A DNA stretch of 64,000 nt from Flavobacterium micromati. GTDB taxonomy: Bacteria > Bacteroidota > Bacteroidia > Flavobacteriales > Flavobacteriaceae. Within the stretch, counting starts at the first letter, position 1; each line of letters opens with the position of its first letter. A program made the translations under genes and the position numbers. Under the pieces are notes generated by a model. The model saw only the letters and a list, made by a program, of their open reading frames with translations, searched no databases and was not told the origin of the DNA. The stretch covers positions 124,001 through 188,000 of the forward strand of contig NZ_FQWF01000008.1 of assembly GCF_900129585.1 (NCBI RefSeq), written 5' to 3'. Below, piece after piece: positions 9,609-23,100 of the stretch.

Positions 9609-10098
9609 ATTGTTGATAATTGATGGGCGCGGTGGTTGATTCTTGCCACGAAGGCACAAAGGCTCAAAGTTTTGATTAGTTGTAAATAATATTTGTAGAG
9701 AGTATTGCAAATGTTTTAGCTCGCTACTTTGTGGCCGATAGGTAGGTTAAAAAAAGTGTAAATTTAAGCCATTACTAGGACTAAATTCTAGGGACTAATC
9801 AGAAGGACTAATCACTAATCACTAAGGACTAATCTCAACTATTTGAAGCTTCTAATAAAGGTTAGCTTAGTGACTAAGAGCCTTAGTAGCAAAAAACATT
9901 ACTTTGGTGTCAGCCGCAATATTAATATTTGGTTTGATACATTTTTATATCGATCTTATTCCAGCATGAAAGTGGTATATTTGTCAAATTAATTTAGTTA
10001 CTTATCGCGATGAAAAGATCATTTTTATTTAGACCATAATCTTGATAATTCATAGAGGATTTAGAGTTATGGAAAAAGATATTTTAAAGAAAAACACA
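9609..10098 (+). other. Intergenic stretch with short GGACTAATC repeats
   Basis: No gene is supported here. Between 9775 and 9836 the word GGACTAATC occurs three times with CACTAATCACTAA pieces between, a small direct-repeat cluster. A TATATTTG box at 9976-9983 fits the flavobacterial -7 consensus and could serve the downstream oxidoreductase with about a 110-base leader, but no TTTG -33 box lies at proper spacing. Confidence 0.4.
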
Positions 10099-10815
10099 AT
10101 GAAAAATAAATTGAAAATACAAATTTGGTCAGACATTATGTGTCCGTTTTGCTACATTGGAAAACGAAGAATCGAAGAATCTTTAGAGAAGTTTGAACAT
10201 AAAAATTCAGTTGAGATTGAATGGAAAAGTTTTCAATTGGATGCTGGTTTTGTGGCTTCCGATGATGATAATATGGTAGATCATTTGGCAAATAAATATA
10301 GGAAAGATACTGTTTGGGCGCACGGAATGTTAGATGATATGACTCAAAATGCAAAAAATTCAGGATTGGATTTTAATTTTGAAAAAGCAGTCATGGCTAA
10401 TTCATTGAATGCGCATCGATTGTTACATCTTGCTAAAAAGTATAGTCTCGCAAATGACTTAGAAGAATTATTGTTTAAGGCATACTTGACAGATGGTTTG
10501 AATATAAATAACTTGGCTACGCTAAAAGATTTAGGTCTTAAAGTGGGATTAGAAAGTCAAGAAATTGATGAAGTTTTACATTCTGATACGTATGCAAAAG
10601 AGGTTGCTGCAGATATTTTAGAAGCGCAAGCCATAGGTGTCCAAGGCGTTCCTTTTTATGTATTTGATAATAAATATTCGGTTTCTGGTGCACAGCATGT
10701 TGATACTTTTATAAGCACTTTAGAGAAAGTATGGCACGAAGGTAATTTTGTTTCAAAGCCAACCTTATTGAATAATACAGGTGGTGCTAGTTGCGGAATT
10801 GATGGTTGTGATTAG
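10099..10815 (+). CDS. DsbA-family (FrnE-like) thioredoxin-fold oxidoreductase
   Basis: This is a 238-residue cytoplasmic-type DsbA protein, the FrnE/2-hydroxychromene isomerase-like group thought to handle disulfide chemistry or polyketide-type substrates. The active site is CPFC in WSDIMCPFCYIGKRR near residue 14. The late cis-proline loop is GVQGVPFYVFDNKYSVSGAQ, and a helical insertion lies between. No signal peptide is present. The frame is open for 19 codons upstream to 10042, but the family begins with the beta-strand KIQIWSD, so I chose the ATG at 10099. A C-terminal GGASCGIDGCD tail adds two cysteines that could act as extra redox or metal sites. It appears to be a single-gene unit. 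Confidence 0.9.
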   Translation: MKNKLKIQIWSDIMCPFCYIGKRRIEESLEKFEHKNSVEIEWKSFQLDAGFVASDDDNMVDHLANKYRKDTVWAHGMLDDMTQNAKNSGLDFNFEKAVMANSLNAHRLLHLAKKYSLANDLEELLFKAYLTDGLNINNLATLKDLGLKVGLESQEIDEVLHSDTYAKEVAADILEAQAIGVQGVPFYVFDNKYSVSGAQHVDTFISTLEKVWHEGNFVSKPTLLNNTGGASCGIDGCD

Positions 10816-10824
10816 AGTGCAATA

Positions 10825-12840
10825 AACTTGCTCGATAATTCTGAGACGCTTCCAGCGTATCAAACTGCGTAGAGCGTATATGCTTCTATCTAACGGCATC
10901 CAGTTTATCATGCTGCAAGCGTGCCAACAATGTTGCTCCATTCCAAAATGCAGATCTAATTTGTCATGCTGGAAGCATCCCAATAATGTTGCTCCCTTCC
11001 TAAATGCCATCTAGTTTGTCAGGCTGCAAGCATCCCAATAATGTTGCTCGATAATGTTGTGACGCTTCCAGTGTGACAAACTAAGTAGAGCGTGTTTCCT
11101 TTTACTTTTTCTCTTAATTTGTCGTGCTGCAAGCATCCCAATAAAGTTGCTCGATATTGCCGAGAGCCTTCCAGCGTGACAAACTAAGTAGAGCGTGCTT
11201 CCTTTTGTTTTTTCTTCCAGTTTGTCATGCTGTAATCATCCCACTAAAGTTGCTCGATATTGTTGTGACTTTTCCAGTGTGACAAACTAAGTAGAGCGTG
11301 CTTCCTTTTATTTTTTCTCCTAATTTGTCATGCTGTAATCATCCTACTAAAGTTGCTCGATATTGTTGTGACTTTTCCAGTGTGACAAACTAAGTAGAGC
11401 GTGCTTCCTTTTATTTTTTCTCCTAGTTTGTCATGCTGAAAGCATCCCAATAAAGTTGCTCGATATTGTAGAGACGCTTCCACCGTGACAAGTTAAGTAG
11501 AGCGTGCTGCAAGCATCCCAATAATGTTGCTCGATAATGTTGAGACGCTTCCAGCGTGACAAATTGCGCGGAGCGTGCTGAAAGCACCCCAATTATGTTG
11601 CTCGATAATGTTGAGGCGCTTCCAGCGTGACAAACTGCGTAGAGTGTGCGTCTTGTTATTTTTTCTCCTAATTTGTCATGCTGCAAGCATCCCAATAATG
11701 TTGCTCGATAATGTTGAGACGCTTCCAGCGTGACAAACTGCGTAGAGCGTGCGTCTTTTGTTTTTTCTCCTAGCTTGTCATGCTGCAGGCATCCCAATAA
11801 GGTTGCTCCTTTCCAAAAAGCACATCTAATTTGTCATGCTCAAAGCATCCCAATAGTGTTGTTCGATAATGTTCATACGCTTACAGCGTGACAAACTGGG
11901 TAGAGCGTGCTTCCTTTTATTTTTTCTCCTAGTTTGTCATGCTGAAAGCATCCCAATAAAGTTGTTCGATAATGTTCAGACGCTTCCAGCGTGACAAACT
12001 GCGTAGTGCGTGCGTCTTTTGTTTTTTTCTCCTAATTTGTCATGCTGCAAGCATTCCAATAGTGTTGCTTTGTGCTTAAATGCGCATCTAGTTAGTCATG
12101 CTGAAAGCATCTCAATAATGTTGCTCGATATTGTCGAGACGCTTCCAGCGTGACAAACTGCGTAAAGTGTGCGTCTTGTTATTTTTTCTCCTAGTTTGTC
12201 ATGCTGAAAGCATTCCAATAGTGTTGCTCAGTGCTTAAATGCACATCTAGTTAGTCATGCTGAAAGCATCCCAATAAAGTTGCTCGATATTGTCGAGACG
12301 CTTCCAGCGTGACAAACTGCGTAGTGCGTGCGTCTTTTGTTTTTTTCTCCTAATTTGTCATGCTGAAAGCATCCCAATAATGTTGCTTTGTGTTTAAATG
12401 CACATCTATTTAGTCATGCTGAAAGCATCTCAATAATGTTGCTCGATATTGTCGAGACGCTTCCAGCGTGACAAACTGCGTAGTGCGTGCGTTTTTTGTT
12501 TTTTTCTCCTAGTTTGTCATGCTGCAAGCATCCCAATAATGTTGCTCAGTGCTTAAATGCACATCTAGTTAGTCATGCTGAAAGCATCTCAATAATGTTG
12601 CTCGATATTGTCGAGACGCTTCCAGCGTGACAAATAGCATTGAGCGTGTTTCTTTTTATTTTCTTCGTGTTTGGCAGGCTGTAAGCATCCCAATAAAGTT
12701 GCTTCTTTCCAAAATGCACATCTGTTTTATCATGTTGTAATTATCCCAATATTGTTGCTCCATTCCAAAATGCACATCAACTTTGTCATGCTGAAAGCAT
12801 CCCAATAATGTTGCTCAATAATGTCGAGACGCTTCTTCAA
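10825..12840. repeat. 2-kb array of hairpin-forming repeats (about 24 left ends, 15 right ends)
   Basis: The region is built from one element whose left end reads TTTGTCATGCTGAAAGC and right end GCTTCCAGCGTGACAAA. These are inverted copies with two mismatches, so each full unit can fold into a 17-bp stem, and an inner CTCGA/TCGAG stem lies in the middle. Full units repeat every 103 bp at 11224, 11327 and 11430. From about 12040 to 12640 a short left-half unit (with its own GTGC/GCAC hairpin) alternates with a full unit, giving a 159-bp period (12095, 12254, 12413, 12572). Units are joined by a T-rich linker ending TTTTTTCTCCTA. No transposase is present. It resembles a REP- or MITE-derived array; open frames in it are repeat translations. 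Confidence 0.85.
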
Positions 12841-13468
12841 ATACTTAAACTATTTCACCACAAAAACAATAAGGAAAGAATTAAATTTTTTGTCTTTGAA
12901 GATTTGAGAATAGTAAAATTTTACAACCAACAAACGATAATTAATAGAGTCTTACGGAAAACGTAATTTGGAGTTTGGTACTATTTTTTTTGTCAAATAA
13001 AATGTAATAAAGTAAATATTGCTCGCGTTTTCCACTAAAAAAATTTACATAATATGTTGATATTCATTAAATTACAAAATATTTCTTTATCATAACTTAT
13101 TGAATAAATAGTCTAAATCTTATAAAAAACGGCTTTAAATTGCAAAAATGTGCTTTTTATCAGAAATAATTGAATTTCATCGATATTCTTGTTTTTTTTT
13201 TGAATTGTGTTAAAAATAACTATTCAGATTATATATATTCGCACAAAATTTTGATAAATTAACTTAAAATTATGTAACGATTAATTTTAAAGTTAATTGT
13301 AACCGTGTTGACAAGCAAAGATGTGTACGAATAAATTAGATATTCACATAATAAAATACGAATCTAAAAGGGATTTTGTAAAAGTATAATTAATGTAAGA
13401 TGTTAAAAGTAGAGGTACTTTAAACCAAAAATAAAAAATAGATTGCCAAACCCAAATCAAGCATAAAA
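12841..13468 (+). other. AT-rich leader/promoter region of the adhesin locus
   Basis: This 628-bp stretch has no credible reading frame and is markedly AT-rich with several T-runs. It must hold the promoter of the downstream secreted-protein locus. The nearest candidate is TATATTCG at 13234-13241, one base off the TAnnTTTG box, which would leave a leader of more than 200 bases; a TTG lies 26 bp upstream, slightly too far. I do not see a clear operator. Confidence 0.35.
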
Positions 13469-14167
13469 ATGAAAATTAAAAATCTACTCTTAAGCTGTAG
13501 CAATGTTTACACATGCTCATTATTTTTTCTCACTTTTTACATTTTGCTTCCGACGCAAATATTAGCTCAAACCACTCAAACTAATACCTATTATAAAATA
13601 ATCTCTCATGGAGACAAAATAGATTTTGGTACAATTGAAAGCGGAGTTACTTGGACAATCTCGTCACAAGATGCCGCTATTTCACCATCTTATTTAAACG
13701 CTGATGAAATTAATGGTTATGTTTTTAAAAAAGCAGGCGTATATACGGTAGTGTTTAGTGACGCATCTACGCACACAGAAGGAGAATGTAATCACGCGGC
13801 TTTTCCAAAAAACATGCTGATAAAAGTTTCTCCAATTAAAATGACTTTTGATTTTTCTAAAATCTCATTTTCTGAAAAAATCAAAAGAGGCAGTATCTGT
13901 GATCAAATTTTTGTTACAGTACCTGTAAATGTAGATTTGAAAGATGTACAAACAGCAAAATTTACAATTCCAAATGCAATGGTGACTGGCGTTGGCTCTG
14001 AAATTACTGCCAAGCCTGTAAATGCTGAAGTAGTGCTAAAGAACGGCATACAACTTTTAAAATACCAACTATCAGGGGTTGCAACCAAAGAAGCTTATCT
14101 AATGTTTGATTTTGTTGATTACAATAACAATACGCAAACTTATTATAAACCTGAAATAGTAAATTAA
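13469..14167 (+). CDS. Secreted protein of unknown function, first gene of adhesin locus
   Basis: A 232-residue protein with a long signal sequence (hydrophobic stretch about residues 16-32, cleavage plausible after ILAQ). The mature part looks like two beta-sandwich-type segments: a GDKIDFGTIESGVTWTI strand pattern, then FKKAGVYTVVFSDAS, and a second half rich in alternating hydrophobics. Two cysteines (in GECNHA and GSICDQ) might pair. I do not recognise a family. It lies only 6 bp before the giant repeat protein and probably shares its transcript, which suggests a periplasmic or surface role linked to that adhesin. No type IX sorting domain is visible at its C-terminus. Confidence 0.75.
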   Translation: MKIKNLLLSCSNVYTCSLFFLTFYILLPTQILAQTTQTNTYYKIISHGDKIDFGTIESGVTWTISSQDAAISPSYLNADEINGYVFKKAGVYTVVFSDASTHTEGECNHAAFPKNMLIKVSPIKMTFDFSKISFSEKIKRGSICDQIFVTVPVNVDLKDVQTAKFTIPNAMVTGVGSEITAKPVNAEVVLKNGIQLLKYQLSGVATKEAYLMFDFVDYNNNTQTYYKPEIVN

Positions 14168-14173
14168 TTCAAT

Positions 14174-17100
14174 ATGACAAAGAACTATACTTATATAATC
14201 AATAGGTTGAATTTTAAGACGGCGCTATTTTGTGCTGTACTTTTAATTTCACTTTTTTCGACAAAAACAAATGCACAATGTGCTGTGCCAACCATAGGTT
14301 GCTCCAATACAGATTTGTCTAATTACGGTGCCAATTCAAATACGAATGCTGCTACAATAGAATACGACAACTTTGGGTCTTCTTTCCACAGTACAGTGGC
14401 TAGAACAGGAGACGGTACGTTGCAATTATGGGGCGAAGACATGGCAAATGATGGCACTTCTGATGTTTTATCGCCAAGGCAGATGAACGCAGCCAACTAT
14501 CCCGCATTAGGGACGGCAACGCCTTTAAAAATGGCTGTAGCAAGTAGATCTGTCAATACAGCTCAAGGTGTTCTTTTGGCTACCAATGGATTGTATGCTT
14601 GGGGTAATGAAGGAACTGTGCTAGATAATGCAATTACAACAAGTACTGTTTTTCAAAAATTAATTATAAATACAAAGGCAGATGGTTTACCAACGGGCGT
14701 ATCGCCTGCCGACGTAAAAATGATGTTTGTAACCAATGAGACAATTGCGCTTACCACTTGTAGCGGCGATGTTTGGGTAATTTCATTAAACTTAAACGTA
14801 CGCGGAAATGGGGCAGGGGGATCATCAACACAATGGAGCCAAGTGACCACCGATGCGCCAGGAAATCCTGTTTTAACTAATGTTGTTGCCACAAGAGGTA
14901 GCGCCGGAGCTTTAATGGCTTTACGTGCTGACGGAAGTGTTTTTGTTTGGGGTAATAATGTATATTTAGGAAATAATACAGCTATTATTGCGACTCAAAC
15001 TAGAGCGACTCAGATGACATTGCCTGCAGGAATAACGCCAAAAATGATTGGCTCAGGAAACAATAACACCAACAATAGATCGTTTTATGTGCTTGCGACT
15101 GATGGTAATTTATATGCGCTGGGAAGAAATAATGTGCGCCAACTTGGCGATTGGACAACTACAGAAAGATTGAGTTGGGTACAACCACGGTATACATCGG
15201 CGGCTGGACCTTTTATGAATAATGTGGTTTGGATCAGCCCACAAGAGCACGATGCTAGTTTTAACGGCTTTAATTTAATTAACAGTAATAAAACGTTGTT
15301 CGCCTTTGGGGAGAATAATAACTCAATGTTAAGTACAGCTGTAGACCCTCTAAATCCATTTATTCCATCTGGAGTTACAGTAGCTGATGCTATATTAGCC
15401 GTTGAAACGGGTGGTCATACCACTATGATAATCAAGCAATGTGAAACAAATTTTGGTTATGTTGGTCATCGTATACGTGGAAGTATGGGAGATGGTACAG
15501 CTACAACTTCAACAGTAAGTACGTTTACATTTGCAACAGCACCAATCACAATTTGCGGTGCTGGTAATCCACAAATTACAGTTTCAATAACACCTACTTC
15601 GGGTTCGGATTATTGTGTTGGTTTAACTGCTTCGTTATTGGTGTCACCACCAGGAGGTACGATTTCCTTAGTTAGTGGTCCTGCAACCTTGTCAGGAAAC
15701 ATTTTGACTATTACTGGTGTAGGAACTATTGTGGTTGGATATGCTGTTCCTAACCCTTGTGGAGGGCCAGCTGTAACGGCACAAACGACATTAACTTCTG
15801 TTTTATGTGCTACAGATTTAAGTATTACAAAAACAGTAAATAACGCAGCCCCAATAGTGGGTGACAATGTAACTTTTACAATAACAGCAACTAATAATGG
15901 TCCACAAGAAGGGTATGGTGTTGTGGTAACAGATGCTTTGCCAACTGGTTATACTATAGTTGGTTCGCCTACATTATCAACGGGTTCTTGGTCAGCACCA
16001 AACTGGTCAATAGGTACTCTTGCTGTTGGTGTACCACAAACAATGACTATCACAGCAACTGTTTTAGCTACCGGAAATTATGTCAATACAGCTACTATTA
16101 GCGGTACTGCTACAGATCCAACGTCAGCAAATAATACGTCTACAAGCACGCCTACTCCTTTACCGTCATGTAGTGGAAGTTCAGGAAATATATTAATTAA
16201 TCCTGATTTTGAAAATCCTACTTTTCCCGTGGGTAATAATATTCAGCCATGGCCAATATCAGGTTGGACTGGATTAGGAACTTTGGCTAATGTTGTTCGG
16301 ACTGATGGTATTTTTTCTGGCGGAGGACCACTAACTTCCCAAAATGGTTCACAGTATTTAGATATAGCAAATGGTTCAGCAGATTTTTGGCAAAACTTTA
16401 CTTTTGCTTGCAACACGAGAGCTTATTTTTCAGGACATTTTTCAGTGAGAAATGGTACTGCCTCTACAGGAAGAATTGATATATATAGCGTTGACGCCCT
16501 TAATAATTTAACATTAGTTGCTAGTTCTAATCAATTGAATATGCCTTCAACAATGAATGTTTGGTATTATGCAGCAGGTACGGCAATTTTAGCACCAGGT
16601 AATTACCGTTTTCAAGTATCAATGGGTGATTTTAGCAATTTTGATAACGCTTGTTTTTCTTTTGATGATTTTTGTATTTCAGCAAACGATGATAATTATA
16701 GTGCTACACCTTTTATTCCACAACCATCTATTGTAACTGTTGGAAATGTCACTACAAACGATATTTTATCAGGAAATCCAGTGACCGCTTCTAATACCGA
16801 TGTTACCCCGGTTACAAATGGACCACTAAGTATTGATGACAATGGTGTTTTAACTTTAGCAGCAAATACCCCTTCTGGAACCTACACAATTACTTATAAC
16901 TTGTGTGAAGTAGGAGCTATACCAACAAATTGTGATACAGCAATAGCAACAGTAGTAGTAGATTCCCTTCCAATAGCTAGTCCAGATGCAGGCACTTACA
17001 TTTTAAACACGCCAGTAACCATTGCAGTAGTAGCAAACGATACCACAGGCGATACCGTTGTACCAACAACAGTAAGTTTAGTAGTTCCAACAGGAGCGAC

Positions 17101-20100
17101 AGGCGTTGTAACAGATGTTAATGGCGATGTAACAAACATAACCATTACAGGACAAGGAACATGGAGTGTAAACCCAACGACAGGAGCAATCACATTTACA
17201 CCAGTGACAGGTTACACAGGAAACCCGACAGCAATTCAGTATAATATAGAAGATGCGCAAGGGAATCAGTCTAACAATGCAACAGTAACGCTGACTAATA
17301 ATGGTATCCCAATAGCAGTAACTGACACTTACACGACCAACGAAGATACAGCAATAGCATTATTACCATTAACTGCTGATACTGATCCAGACGGAACAAC
17401 ACCAATGATCCAATCGATCAATGGAACAGTTTTAACACCAGGAACAGCACAAACAATTGCTGTAACTAATGGAACAGTTAACATTACAGCCGCAGGAGTA
17501 ATCACATTTACACCAGCGTTGAATTACAACGGTTCAGTAACCTTCCCTTATGTAATCACAGATGGTACACTAACAGCAACTGCTAATCAAGTAATTACTG
17601 TAACGGCAGTAAATGATGCACCAATAGCAGTAACTGATAATTACACGACCAATGAAGATACAGCAATAGCATTATTACCATTAACTGCTGATACTGATCC
17701 TGACGGAACCACACCAACTATACGGTCGATCAATGGAACAACGTTAACACCTGGAACAGCACAAACAATTGCTGTAACTAATGGAACAGTTAACATTACA
17801 GCTGCAGGAGTAATCACATTTACACCAGCGTTGAATTACAACGGTTCAGTAACCTTCCCTTATGTAATCACAGATGGTACACTAACTGCAACTGCTAATC
17901 AAGTAATTACGGTAACGGCAGTAAATGATGCACCAATAGCGGTAACAGATACGTACACGACGAACGAAGATACAGCAGTAGCATTACTACCGCTAACAGG
18001 CGATAGTGATCCAGACGGAACAACACCAACGATCCAATCGATCAATGGAACACCGTTAACACCAGGAACAGCACAAACAATTGCGGTAACTAATGGAATA
18101 GTTAGCATTACAACTGCAGGAGTAATCACATTTACACCAGCGTTGAATTATAATGGTTCAGTAACATTCCCTTACGTAATCACAGATGGAACACTAACTG
18201 CTACTGCTAATCAAGTAATAACGGTAACGGCAGTAAATGATGCACCAATAGCAGTAACTGATAATTATACGACCAACGAAGATACAGCAATAGCATTATT
18301 ACCATTAACTGCTGATACTGATCCTGACGGAACAACACCAACGATCCAATCGATCAATGGAACAACGTTAACACCAGGAACAGCACAAACAATTGCGGTA
18401 ACTAATGGAACAGTTAACATTACAGCTGCAGGAGTAATCACATTTACACCAGCGTTGAATTACAACGGTTCAGTAACCTTCCCTTATGTAATCACAGATG
18501 GTACACTAACTGCAACTGCTAATCAAGTAATCACAGTAACGGCAGTAAACGATGCGCCAATAGCAGTAACTGATAATTATACGACCAACGAAGATACAGC
18601 AATAGCATTATTACCATTAACTGCTGATACTGATCCTGACGGAACAACACCAACGATCCAATCGATCAATGGAACAACGTTAACACCAGGAACAGCACAA
18701 ACAATTGCGGTAACTAATGGAACAGTTAACATTACAGCTGCAGGAGTAATCACATTTACACCAGCGTTGAATTACAACGGTTCAGTAACCTTCCCTTATG
18801 TAATTACTGACGGAACACTAACTGCAACTGCTAATCAAGTAATCACAGTAACGGCAGTAAACGATGCGCCAATAGCAGTAAACGATTCGGCCACTACCAA
18901 CGAAGACACGCCAGTAACGACCACCGTAACAGCGAACGACACAGATGCAGACGGTACCATTGATGTAGCCACAGTAGATTTGGATCCAGCCACAGCCGGT
19001 ATCCAAACGACCTTCACGGTAGCAGGTCAAGGAACGTATACGGTAAACAATTTAGGAGTAGTAACCTTTACACCGGTATTGAACTTCAACGGAGCCACTA
19101 CACCAATCAACTACACTGTAAACGACAACCTAGGATTAGTATCGAATATTGCAACAATCTCCATTACGGTAACAGCAGTAAACGATGCACCAGTAGCAGT
19201 AAACAACACGGCTACAACAAACGAAGACACTCCAGTAACCATCACAGTAACGGCTAACGACACCGATGCAGACGGTACAATTAATGTCGCCACAGTAGAC
19301 TTGGATCCAGCCACAGCGGGTATCCAAACCACATTCACCGTAACAGGCGAAGGAACGTACACGGTAAACAACCTAGGCGTAGTAACCTTCACACCGGTAT
19401 TGAATTTCAACGGTACAGCGACACCAATCAATTACACCGTAAACGATAATAGTGGATTAGTATCGAATATTGCAACAATCTCCATTACGGTAACAGCAGT
19501 AAACGATGCACCAGTAGCAGTAAACAACACGGCTACAACAAACGAAGACACTCCAGTAAACATCACAGTAACGGCTAACGACACCGATGCAGACGGTACA
19601 ATTGATGTAGCCACAGTAGACTTGGATCCAGCCACAGCGGGTATCCAAACCACATTCACCGTAACAGGACAAGGAACGTACACAGTAAACAACCTAGGCG
19701 TAGTAACCTTCACGCCGGTACTGAACTTTAACGGCGCAACGACACCAATCACTTACACCGTAAACGATAATAGTGGATTAGTATCGAATATTGCAACAAT
19801 CTCCATTACAATAACGCCAGTAAATGATGCGCCAGTGGCGATTGATGACTTAGTGACTTCCCCAGAAGATACGCCGGTTGTTTTAACGCCTTTAGTAAAT
19901 GACAGCGATCCTGACGGAACAACACCAACGATTGTATCGATCAATGGAACTGCTCTAACACCTGGAATAGCGCAAACTATTACAGTGCCAAATGGAACAG
20001 TAACCATTTCAGCAATAGGAGTTATTACTTTCACCCCTAATTTGAACTTTAATGGAACAGCAACGTTCCCTTACGAGATCACAGACGGAACACTAACGGC

Positions 20101-23100
20101 AACTGCCAATCAAGTAATCACAATAACGCCAGTAAATGATGCGCCAGTAGCGATTGATGACTTAGTAACTTCACCAGAAGATACGCCGGTTGTTCTAACG
20201 CCATTAGTAAATGATAGCGATCCAGACGGAACTACACCAACAATTGTATCGATCAATGGAACTGCTCTAACACCTGGAATAGCGCAAACTATTACAGTGC
20301 CAAATGGAATAGTAACCATTTCAACAACAGGAGTTATTACTTTCACCCCTAATTTGAACTTTAATGGAACAGCAACGTTCCCTTATGAGATCACAGACGG
20401 CACACTAAATACAACGGCTAATCAAATAATTACAGTAACTCCAGTAAACGATCCACCAGTAGCGATTGATGACTTACTAACTTCACCAGAAGATACGCCA
20501 GTTGTTTTAACGCCATTAGTAAATGATAGTGATCCTGACGGAACCACACCAACGATTGTATCAATCAACGGAACTGCTCTAACACCTGGAATACCACAAA
20601 GTATTACAGTTCCTAATGGAACAGTAACCATCACCGCTGCAGGAGTAATTACTTTCACACCTAATTTGAACTTTAATGGAACAGCAACGTTCCCTTATGA
20701 GATCACAGACGGCACACTAAATACAACGGCTAATCAAATAATTACAGTAACCCCAGTAAACGATCCACCAGTAGCGATTGATGACTTACTAACTTCACCA
20801 GAAGATACGCCAGTTGTTTTAACGCCATTAGTAAATGATAGCGATCCAGACGGAACTACACCAACAATTGTATCGATCAATGGAACTGCTCTAACACCTG
20901 GAATAGCGCAAACTATTACAGTGCCAAATGGAATAGTAACCATTTCAACAACAGGAGTTATTACTTTCACCCCTAATTTGAACTTTAATGGAACAGCAAC
21001 GTTCCCTTACGAGATCACAGACGGAACAGTAACGGCAACTGCGAATCAAGTAATCACAGTAACGCCAGTAAACGATGCACCAGTAGCGATTGATGACTTA
21101 GTAACTTCACCAGAAGATACGCCGGTTGTTCTAACGCCATTAGTAAATGATAGCGATCCAGACGGAACTACACCAACGATTGTATCGATCAATGGAACTC
21201 CTCTAACACCTGGAATAGCGCAAACTATTACAGTGCCAAATGGAATAGTAACTATTTCAACAACAGGAGTTATTACTTTCACCCCTAATTTGAACTTTAA
21301 TGGAACAGCAACGTTCCCTTATGTAATCACAGATGGAACGGTAACAGCGACTGCTAATCAAGTAATCACAGTAACGCCAGTAAATGATGCGCCAGTGGCG
21401 ATTGATGACTTAGTGACTTCGCCAGAAGATACGCCGGTTGTTTTAACGCCATTAGTAAATGACAGCGATCCAGACGGAACAACACCAACAATTGTATCGA
21501 TAAATGGAACTGATCTAACACCTGGAATAGCGCAAACTATTACAGTGCCAAATGGAATAGTAACCATTTCAACAACAGGAGTTATTACTTTCACTCCAAA
21601 TTTGAACTTTAATGGAACAGCAACCTTCCCTTATGAAATTACTGATGGAACAGTAACGGCAACTGCGAATCAAGTAATCACAGTAACGCCAGTAAACGAT
21701 CCGCCAGTAGCGATTGATGACTTAGTGACTTCGCCAGAAGATACGCCAATTGTTTTAACGCCATTAGTAAATGACAGCGATCCAGACGGAACAACACCAA
21801 CGATTGTATCGATCAATGGAACTGCTCTAATACCTGGAATAGCGCAAACTATTACAGTGCCAAATGGAATAGTAACCGTTTCAACAACAGGAGTAATTAC
21901 TTTCACTCCTAATTTGAACTTTAATGGAACAGCAACATTCCCTTATATAATCACAGATGGATTAGTAACGGCCACTGCCAATCAAGTAATCACAGTAACG
22001 GCAGTAAATGATGTTCCAGTAGCTACATTAGTGCTATCAACACCAATAGAAAATGACGGAAGTGCAAAAACAATATTGGCATTAACTGGAACGGACTTAG
22101 ATGGCACAGTGAGACCTGACCGTTATATTGTTACAACTTTACCAACTCCAGCACAAGGAATTTTGTTCTTAAGTGACGGAATAACACCGGTAACAGTTAA
22201 TATGGTATTGACAGTAGCAGATGCAGCAGGACTAAAATTTAGACCTACAGCAGGCTTTACAGGAACAGTAACATTTGCATACACAGCAACAGACAATGAC
22301 AATGCAATTAGCGCGCCATCAATTGTAAGTTTTGTAGTAACAAATATACCGCCTACGACTAATGATATAACTATAATTCCAGCACTAGCCAAAAACGGTA
22401 TTGCGCAAGCACTACCAGGATTAGCAGGTGCAGATGTGGATGGAGCAGTGGTAAACTATATTATTAGATCATTACCTGATGTATTGTCAGGAGTGTTAAC
22501 ACTTAATGGAGTGCCAGTAGTAGTAGATCAAGTTATGACAATTGCTGAATCGAGGTTATTAAGGTTTACGCCAAACGTATCCTTTATTGGGTCTTCTGCA
22601 AGCTTTAGGATCGCTGCGAGAGATAATGGAGGATTAGTAGATCTTACGCCAGCAACTGTAACAATTCCGTTAATGGAATCACCATCGATCTCGGTCGTCA
22701 AAACAGCAGTCTTCAACGACATAAATGGCGATGGATTTGCGCAAGCGGGTGAAACAATTACTTATAGTTTTACAATAACTAATACGGGTAATGTAACTCT
22801 TTCTAATGTGACAATAACTGATAATTTAGTTGGGTTGGTTTTAACAGGAAGTCCAATTGCTACTTTAGGAGTTGGAGTTACAAACAGTACAGCTTACAGT
22901 GCAGTATATCCAATAAATCAAGCAGATATCAACTTAGGAAGTGTTTCAAACCAAGCAACTGCTCAAGGAACTAGTCCGTCAGGAATAGTAGTTAGAGATT
23001 TATCAGATGAGACTAGTGCAACAAATGACAGCCCTACAGTTTTAGGTATATCAGGTTGTGTAATTGAAATCTTTAACGCTATTGCTCCAAATGGAAGCGG

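Noticed and set aside
10765..11797. Minus-strand open frames in the repeat array (for example 11423-11797, 124 codons)
   Set aside because: The translations (MGCLQHDKLGEK type repeats) are only the repeat units read in one frame and have no start region or family resemblance.
10825..12840. CRISPR array or insertion sequence
   Set aside because: Intervals between repeats are themselves repeats, so there are no spacers; no transposase frame lies inside.
19111..21906. Antisense frames of 78-106 codons opposite the giant protein repeats
   Set aside because: They recur with the 312- and 321-bp repeat period and arise from the codon bias of the repeats; no start signals or family features.
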